From: Prevotellaceae bacterium
GTDB lineage: Bacteria > Bacteroidota > Bacteroidia > Bacteroidales > UBA932
Assembly (NCBI GenBank): GCA_031288855.1
Contig: JAITQQ010000082.1
Coordinates: forward strand, 1 to 11,104
Direction: 5' to 3'
Length of the DNA stretch: 11,104 nt
The notes beneath the pieces are model-generated. The model searched no databases, had not been told where the DNA came from, and saw only the letters and a program-made list of their open reading frames with translations. Positions 6,014-11,104 of the stretch are shown here, in pieces. The position numbers and the translations under genes were made by a program. Positions within the stretch are counted from its first letter, which is position 1, and each line of letters starts with the position of its first letter.

Positions 6014-7327
6014 ATGAAAGTATTACCTCTTTTTTTTCTTGCACTTATTATAAGCTGTTCCACAGCGGTGGAATCATGGTCGCAAAGTAAATACGGAAGC
6101 GACAGTGCGGCTTGTGTTACAAACCTGAGTTTTTACAGAGACTATGCCATGCAGGAAAAATATAACGAAGCGCTTCCTTACTGGCGAAAAGCAATGGCCT
6201 CCTGCCCTCCGGCCGCGAGCCAGAATCTTTATATCGACGGAATAAAGATTATGAAATATTTGATAGAAAATACCAAAGACGCCAAGCTCCGCCGGGCGCG
6301 TATCGATTCTCTGTTCATGCTATACGACCGCCGCATTGCGCATTTCAAGGTTAATAAGGGAAATGTGTACAGGCTGAAGGCCTACGACGTAATGGAATAC
6401 GAGAAGAATGACGAAACGATATACAAGGCGTTTGAAGAGGCGGTGATGGCCGGCGGCAGCAAAACGGAAGCGCGTACGATGATTGACGCCATGAATGTTG
6501 CCCTTAAACGCTATAACAACAAACAGCTTCCCGCCAACAGTTTCATGGAATTTTACAACAAACTCCGTGCGTTTGCCGACCTGCAAGCCAAAGAAAAACC
6601 CGGCGACGCGCAGGCAAAACAATTGCCCACCGACTTGGAAAACCTGTTTGTGGCAAGCGGCGTGGCTTCATGCGACAACATGATTGCTATGTATGAAAAG
6701 GAATTTAAATCCGCGTCGAAAAATAAAGAAGTGGTGTCGCGCATCATGCAAATGATGAGGTTGAATCATTGTACGAAGAATGATTTGTATTACCGGGTTG
6801 TGGAAGCCTATCATAATTTAGAGCCTTCGGCGGGGTCGGCTTATGCCGTAGGGAATATATATATCCTGAAAAATAACATGGCAACCGCCATGAAATACTA
6901 TAAGGAAGCGGTGGAAAGGTCGGCTCCCGGCAAGGACAAAGCGAAATACCTGGCGGAAATAGGCACTATATACATGCGGGAACTTAATGACCCTGTGCAA
7001 GCCTTGAATTACGCCAAACAAGCGCTGAACAGCGATGAGAAAAACGGCAGGGCTCATTTGCTGAGAGGAATGATATGGGCTCACGAGGAATGTGGCGGCA
7101 ACGACATCGCGAAAAAAGCAAAATACTGGCTGGCGGTTGACTATGCGGTAAAAGCAAAAACTTTAGACCCCACGTTGACGGAAGAAGCCAACCAATATAT
7201 TAATGTGTATTCACAATATTTCCCGGAACAATCGGATGCGTTCATGTATGACCTGGTTGACGGCAACGCTTATGAGGTGAATTGTAACGGCATGAAAGAA
7301 CGCACACGGGTGAGGACACGCAAATAA
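6014..7327 (+). CDS. exported tetratricopeptide-repeat protein
   Basis: This 437-residue protein is exported and mostly helical. TPR-like helix pairs are clearest at about 274-360 (GSAYAVGNIYI, AMKYYKEAVE, YLAEIGTIYM, ALNYAKQALNSDEKNGRAHLLRG). The N-terminal part (SKYGSDSAACVTNLSFYRDY, QNLYIDGIKIM, LYDRRIAHF) matches the conserved head of the Bacteroidota family that follows the FadL-like gene. The signal sequence is ambiguous. LIISC puts a possible lipobox cysteine at residue 15, while SWSQ near residue 24 could be a signal peptidase I site like that of relatives. Six bases separate it from the upstream stop and two bases from lptC, so it is inside one transcription unit. TPR arrays bind proteins; a role as a periplasmic adaptor for envelope assembly is inference. 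The exact function is unknown. Confidence 0.8.
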   Translation: MKVLPLFFLALIISCSTAVESWSQSKYGSDSAACVTNLSFYRDYAMQEKYNEALPYWRKAMASCPPAASQNLYIDGIKIMKYLIENTKDAKLRRARIDSLFMLYDRRIAHFKVNKGNVYRLKAYDVMEYEKNDETIYKAFEEAVMAGGSKTEARTMIDAMNVALKRYNNKQLPANSFMEFYNKLRAFADLQAKEKPGDAQAKQLPTDLENLFVASGVASCDNMIAMYEKEFKSASKNKEVVSRIMQMMRLNHCTKNDLYYRVVEAYHNLEPSAGSAYAVGNIYILKNNMATAMKYYKEAVERSAPGKDKAKYLAEIGTIYMRELNDPVQALNYAKQALNSDEKNGRAHLLRGMIWAHEECGGNDIAKKAKYWLAVDYAVKAKTLDPTLTEEANQYINVYSQYFPEQSDAFMYDLVDGNAYEVNCNGMKERTRVRTRK

Positions 7328-7329
7328 TT

Positions 7330-7941
7330 ATGCCGGCAACGAAACAAATCGTATCTCTGTTTTGCAAAGGAATAGCGCTGTTGGGGAGCGCTGTTTTCAT
7401 CGCCGCATGCGGCGATGAAAACAGCGCTCCCTCTATCGACGAGGCCAATTCCCCCACCATGCAGGTGCGGGAATTCGGCGTAAACTATACGGAGTATGGC
7501 AAAGTAAAAATGCGGCTCACTGCCCCGGTGTTGGCCCGCTACATGATGGCGCCCGAGCCGTACAGCCTGTTCCCGGATGGTTTTTTTGTGGAATTTTTTT
7601 CTGTCGAAGAAGTGCGGGAAAGCCAAATCACCGCCGACTATGCCCTGTATAAAGAAAAACCGGTGGAAGTATGGAAAGCGGTGGGAAACGTAGTGGTCAT
7701 CAATTATGAAAAACAGCAAAAACTGTTTACCGACACGCTGTTTTGGAACAGGCAGGAACACACCATTTATACCTCGGCGCCGGTGCGCGTTGAAACAAAA
7801 GACGGCACCATGAAAGGCAAAGACGGAATGACTTCCGACGAACATTTTACCAATTACGAAATCCGCACAATAGGCGAAAGCCACTATTATTTCGACGACC
7901 GCCTGCCCGGAACGCCGGCTGATTCTTTGCAACAGCTTTAA
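7330..7941 (+). CDS. lptC: LPS export protein LptC, lipoprotein form
   Basis: LptC receives lipopolysaccharide from the LptBFG transporter at the inner membrane and passes it to LptA. The 203 residues start with a lipoprotein signal peptide: basic MPATKQ, a hydrophobic run, and lipobox I-A-A-C with Cys27. Bacteroidota LptC proteins often have this lipoprotein form, unlike the single-helix anchor of E. coli. The beta-jellyroll part (about 45-195) shows GKVKMRLTAPVLARYM, FPDGFFVEFF, ITADYALYKEKPVEVWKAVGNVVV, KLFTDTLFWNRQEHTIYT and APVRVETKDGTMKGKDGM, in the order of the LptC/OstA fold. The start is two bases after the TPR gene stop. Codons 19-34 form a perfect palindrome, listed separately. The next gene has its own promoter, so lptC probably ends this unit, although no terminator hairpin is visible after it. 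Confidence 0.9.
   Translation: MPATKQIVSLFCKGIALLGSAVFIAACGDENSAPSIDEANSPTMQVREFGVNYTEYGKVKMRLTAPVLARYMMAPEPYSLFPDGFFVEFFSVEEVRESQITADYALYKEKPVEVWKAVGNVVVINYEKQQKLFTDTLFWNRQEHTIYTSAPVRVETKDGTMKGKDGMTSDEHFTNYEIRTIGESHYYFDDRLPGTPADSLQQL
7384..7431. repeat. perfect 48-bp palindrome in the lptC signal-peptide region
   Basis: Every base from 7384 to 7407 pairs with its mirror position from 7408 to 7431: 24-bp arms, no spacer, no mismatch; the next pair outside (7383/7432) fails. The arms are in codon register, eight codons each. The centre falls between the Ala26 and Cys27 codons, which is the lipoprotein cleavage point. Both strands therefore encode the same peptide GSAVFIAACGDENSAP. AGCGCTGTT also occurs directly at 7374-7382 and 7387-7395, a short direct repeat next to the palindrome. 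The reading frame remains open and gives a normal lipobox. Confidence 0.95.
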
Positions 7942-7963
7942 AAACCATCCACTTTTATTACAA

Positions 7964-7995
7964 TTTGTTGTTATTGTTAAAATTTAGTATCTTTG
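7964..7995 (+). promoter_or_regulatory. Bacteroidota-type promoter of the ppiD-sufB unit
   Basis: TTTG (7964-7967) and TATCTTTG (7988-7995) are 20 bases apart, a full match to the phylum consensus. It lies in the 93-base gap between lptC and ppiD. The expected start at about 8000 leaves a leader of about 35 bases before the ATG at 8035. The leader is A-rich just before the start (AATATAACATAAG) with no strong Shine-Dalgarno sequence, as usual in this phylum. Confidence 0.75.
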
Positions 7996-8034
7996 TTCGC
8001 TAAATTTACGTTGAAGCATAAAATATAACATAAG

Positions 8035-10155
8035 ATGGCAGTTTTAGAAAAAATCAGGGTGCGTTTTGGGGTATTTATTACCGCACTCATCGGGCTTGCA
8101 TTGATTTCGTTTGTAATTGATGTGAACACCTTGCAAAGTGTGATATCCATGTTTTCATCCCGCTATGATGTGGGCGCAGTAGCCGGCAATTCGATTTCTT
8201 ATCAGGATTACCAGAAGAAAGTGGACTATTATTCGGCGATTAACCAAATGGTGATGGGCTCTAATTCCTTGTCGGAAGCCATGCAGGAAAGGGTGCGCGA
8301 ACAGGCCTGGCAAGCCTATTTTCAGGAATACGTGTTGAACGGAGAATATGAAAAGTGCGGACTGAATGTGTCGCCTGAAGAATTGCTCGACCTTGCCCGC
8401 GGGCGTTATGTTTCTCCGGTGCTCTACAACGACCCGGTATTTACCGATGAAAGCGGCGAGTTTAGCCGCACCGCCGTGGTGAATTTTGTGCAAAGCATCA
8501 ACAATGACCCTTCGGGGCAGCGCAACATGTATTGGAGCTACGTGGAACAACGCATGAAAGACGCTCAACTGGCGGAAAAATATATCGCGCTGCTGGGACA
8601 AAGCGATTACCTGAATATGTTGCAACTGAAAGACGCCGTGAACAGCCGGAACACAATGGCCGACATTAGCTACATTGTGCAGCCGTTGGGCTTTACAGCC
8701 GATACCAGTATCAAGGTTACGGAAGCCGATTTGACGGCGTACTACAAGAAAAACCGGAAAAACTTTGAACAGGAAACCTCGCGCGATGTGGAATACGTGT
8801 CGTTCCCCATAGAGCCGTCTGACGAGGATATTCGCCTTACGGAAGAAGAAGCCGGCAAGATTTTCGAAGAATTTAAAACAACCACCGACGACCTGAAACA
8901 ATTTGTTACGTTTAATTCAGACCGCCCCTTTGACGGCCGTTTTTATAAAAAAGGCGAACTGACTGAAAAGTTAGATTCCTTCGCGTTTAGCGCTACCTTG
9001 AAAAGTATTCTTCCGGTATACCGGGAAGACAATATCTACACCATGGCGCGGGTGATGGCTATCAGAAATATGCCCGACTCGGTGCAGGTGCGGCACATTT
9101 TAATTTCGCAACAGGGCAAGACAAAAGACGCCGTGAACAAAACAGCCGACAGCCTGATTACCGTGCTGGAAAGAGGCGGGAACTTCGGTTACCTGGCGCA
9201 ACAACATTCTATTGACCAAATGGCCAACCGCAACGAAGGCGACTTGGGATGGATTAAACAGGGCTCGCTCATACCGGCGATGAAAACTTTTGAAGACACT
9301 TGTTTTATCGTGCCGAAAAATAAATATTTCAAGGTGGAAGGAAATTACGGTGTGCACGTGGCACAAGTCACAAGCCGCAGTGCGGAATACAAAAAAGTGA
9401 AGTTGGCCGTAGTGGAAAAAGTTGCGGAAGCCGGTAAAATCACCATACAAAATTTATTCACGCAAGCCAATGAATTGGCCTCGTTAAGTTTTAACAACTA
9501 CGATGAATTTGTGCGGCTGTCGAATGAAAAAGGATACCTCCGGGTGCCTGCCTATAAAATCAGGGAATCCGACAAATCCGTATCGGCGTTTGCGAACGCC
9601 CGCGAACTCGTTCGATGGGTGTATGAAGCGAAAAACCGCGACGTGTCGGCCACGCTGAACTTGAACAACGAATATTTCTTGGTGGCGGCCGTGACGGAAA
9701 TCCGCGAAGCAGGCATTGCGTCTTTTGAACAGGTGCGCGTGGAAGTGGAACAAACCGTGCGGCGTGAAAAGCAGTCCGAAGTGTATGCACAGCGCATCAA
9801 GGAAGCAATGAACGGCGCTGCGGACCTGGAAGCGGTGGCCGGGAAATTAAATGTATCTGTAGAAAAAGCGTTGGATGTGTCGTTCGGCAATCCCATCATT
9901 GTGGGCATAGGCACAGAACCGAAGTTGGAAGGCGCTATTGCAAGTGCACCTGTAAACACATTATCCGGCCCGGTGAAAGGAGTAAACGGCGTGTACGCAT
10001 TTACGGTTGATACCCGCGAAACCGGCAGCGCCTACACGGAAGAAGATGAAAAAATGCGCCGCCGCCTTGAATACACACAATACAGTATGTTTGATTTTAT
10101 TTCCGTACTGGAAAAAGTCAAAAATGTGGAAGACTGGCGCTTCAGGTATTTTTAG
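8035..10155 (+). CDS. ppiD: membrane-anchored periplasmic peptidyl-prolyl isomerase, PpiD/SurA type
   Basis: This 706-residue protein has one N-terminal membrane helix (about 12-30, [17 protein letters not shown]) after a short basic cytoplasmic start, and the rest is periplasmic. This is the PpiD plan of a SurA-like chaperone domain (about 40-290, mostly helical; [18 protein letters not shown] is typical), then a parvulin domain at about 350-443 ([47 protein letters not shown]), then a C-terminal helical region ending in the PpiD-like [15 protein letters not shown] and a closing aromatic stretch. PpiD assists folding of proteins leaving the Sec translocon. The DLGW core of parvulins is kept, but whether the isomerase is active cannot be read from sequence. 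ATG 8035 is the natural start, MAVLEKIR. Its TAG stop shares the G with the GTG start of sufB. Confidence 0.9.
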   Translation: MAVLEKIRVRFGVFITALIGLALISFVIDVNTLQSVISMFSSRYDVGAVAGNSISYQDYQKKVDYYSAINQMVMGSNSLSEAMQERVREQAWQAYFQEYVLNGEYEKCGLNVSPEELLDLARGRYVSPVLYNDPVFTDESGEFSRTAVVNFVQSINNDPSGQRNMYWSYVEQRMKDAQLAEKYIALLGQSDYLNMLQLKDAVNSRNTMADISYIVQPLGFTADTSIKVTEADLTAYYKKNRKNFEQETSRDVEYVSFPIEPSDEDIRLTEEEAGKIFEEFKTTTDDLKQFVTFNSDRPFDGRFYKKGELTEKLDSFAFSATLKSILPVYREDNIYTMARVMAIRNMPDSVQVRHILISQQGKTKDAVNKTADSLITVLERGGNFGYLAQQHSIDQMANRNEGDLGWIKQGSLIPAMKTFEDTCFIVPKNKYFKVEGNYGVHVAQVTSRSAEYKKVKLAVVEKVAEAGKITIQNLFTQANELASLSFNNYDEFVRLSNEKGYLRVPAYKIRESDKSVSAFANARELVRWVYEAKNRDVSATLNLNNEYFLVAAVTEIREAGIASFEQVRVEVEQTVRREKQSEVYAQRIKEAMNGAADLEAVAGKLNVSVEKALDVSFGNPIIVGIGTEPKLEGAIASAPVNTLSGPVKGVNGVYAFTVDTRETGSAYTEEDEKMRRRLEYTQYSMFDFISVLEKVKNVEDWRFRYF

Positions 10156-11104
10156 TGGACGACATTTTACACCGGCTCACCCGTTCGGACTATAAACACG
10201 GCTTTACCACGCCGGTCATCCAGGAATTTATTCCCAAAGGACTAAACGAACAAGTAATTCGCCTTATTTCTTCAAAGAAAGAAGAACCGGCGTGGCTGTT
10301 GGATTTTCGCTTGGCGGCATACCACAAATGGCTCACGATGAAAATGCCGGAGTGGGCGCACCTCACCATTCCGCCCATCGACTATCAGGACATTATTTAT
10401 TATGCCGCACCGCAAAAAAATATCACGGAGACGGAAGGCGTTGACCCGGCGTTGGCAGCCACATTCGACAAGTTGGGCATCCCGCTCACGGAACGCGATT
10501 TGATGGCCGGCGTGGCCGTCGATGCGGTGTTCGACAGCGTGTCGGTGAAAACAACCTACCGCGAATCATTGGCCGAAAAAGGCATTATCTTCTGCTCATT
10601 CAGCGAGGCGGTGCACGACTATCCCGACTTGGTGAAAAAATATTTGGCAAAAGTAGTGCCGGCCGGCGACAATTATTTTGCGGCGTTAAACAGTGCGGTG
10701 TTCAGCGACGGCTCGTTTTGTTACATCCCGAAAGGGGTGCAGTGCCCCATGGAACTGTCGAGCTATTTCCGCATCAACGCCAAGGGCACCGGACAGTTTG
10801 AGCGCACGCTGATTGTGGCCGACGAAGGGAGCAGCGTAAGTTACCTGGAAGGGTGCACAGCGCCGCAGCGCGACGAAAACCAACTGCACGCGGCGGTAGT
10901 GGAAATTATTGTGATGCGCGATGCCGAAGTAAAATACGCAACGGTACAGAATTGGTATCCGGGCGACCGGGAAGGGCGCGGCGGGATTTACAATTTCGTG
11001 ACGAAGCGCGGGCTCTGCAAGGGCGAACACAGCCGCCTGTCGTGGACACAGGTGGAAACAGGCTCGGCCATCACGTGGAAATACCCGAGCACCATCTTGC
11101 AGGG
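10155..11104 (+). CDS. sufB: Fe-S cluster scaffold protein SufB, 3' part outside the window
   Basis: SufB, with SufC and SufD, forms the cytoplasmic complex that builds Fe-S clusters from sulfur delivered by SufS. The frame stays open from 10155 to the edge, 316 codons of the roughly 480 usual. It reads [23 protein letters not shown], then [117 protein letters not shown] and [15 protein letters not shown], all family signatures. No ATG exists before codon 62 (10338), which lies inside the conserved part, so GTG at 10155 is the likely start. It overlaps the ppiD stop (TAGTG). Start by reinitiation after ppiD is likely. The catalytic cysteine region near the C-terminus is not in the window. Confidence 0.93.
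   Translation, partial: MDDILHRLTRSDYKHGFTTPVIQEFIPKGLNEQVIRLISSKKEEPAWLLDFRLAAYHKWLTMKMPEWAHLTIPPIDYQDIIYYAAPQKNITETEGVDPALAATFDKLGIPLTERDLMAGVAVDAVFDSVSVKTTYRESLAEKGIIFCSFSEAVHDYPDLVKKYLAKVVPAGDNYFAALNSAVFSDGSFCYIPKGVQCPMELSSYFRINAKGTGQFERTLIVADEGSSVSYLEGCTAPQRDENQLHAAVVEIIVMRDAEVKYATVQNWYPGDREGRGGIYNFVTKRGLCKGEHSRLSWTQVETGSAITWKYPSTILQ

Noticed and set aside
7270..7932. Minus-strand ORF of 220 codons opposite lptC that contains the same peptide GSAVFIAACGDENSAP as LptC.
   Set aside because: The shared peptide is explained fully by the codon-registered palindrome; the rest is an antisense shadow of lptC.
8155..8901. Minus-strand ORF of 248 codons opposite ppiD.
   Set aside because: Antisense shadow of a well-recognised gene, with no start context or promoter of its own.

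Overview
The window looks like a chromosomal segment of a Bacteroidota bacterium, probably of the order Bacteroidales. Three observations point there. The protein sequences (Mfd, CoaX, a FadL-like outer membrane protein, LptC, PpiD, SufB) have the Bacteroidales character. The gene order coaX / outer membrane protein / TPR protein / lptC is typical of that group. Several promoters match the phylum-specific pattern TTTG-N19-21-TAnnTTTG instead of the E. coli -35/-10. Coding DNA is of medium GC, while the first 545 bases are clearly AT-rich.

Layout. Positions 1-545 hold no protein gene. They contain AT-rich short repeats, and then a strongly structured small RNA candidate on the minus strand (about 463 down to 205) with its own promoter. 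The RNA folds into a long rod of nested 8-bp helices and resembles a 6S RNA. From divergent promoters about 45 bp apart, the RNA runs left and mfd runs right. mfd (583-3972, TTG start) encodes the transcription-repair coupling factor and carries an in-frame palindromic DNA insertion near its 3' part. A compact four-gene cluster follows: coaX (3994-4716), an outer membrane beta-barrel protein (4700-6007), a secreted TPR protein (6014-7327) and lptC (7330-7941). lptC contains a perfect 48-bp palindrome centred on its lipoprotein cleavage site. A second cluster starts from a consensus promoter at 7964-7995: ppiD (8035-10155), then sufB, which overlaps it by one base and runs off the right edge.

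How the genes fit together. Mfd rescues stalled RNA polymerase and, if the small RNA really is 6S-like, the divergent pair both act on RNA polymerase. The coaX cluster couples the first step of CoA synthesis with envelope functions (barrel, TPR, LPS export). The ppiD-sufB pair joins a periplasmic folding factor to the Fe-S cluster scaffold; the rest of the suf operon presumably lies beyond the window.

The most unusual points are the two codon-compatible palindromes inside essential-type genes (mfd 3404-3491, lptC 7384-7431) and the structured minus-strand RNA with mutually exclusive pairings. No complete new defence system, CRISPR array, tRNA, rRNA or transposase gene was seen.
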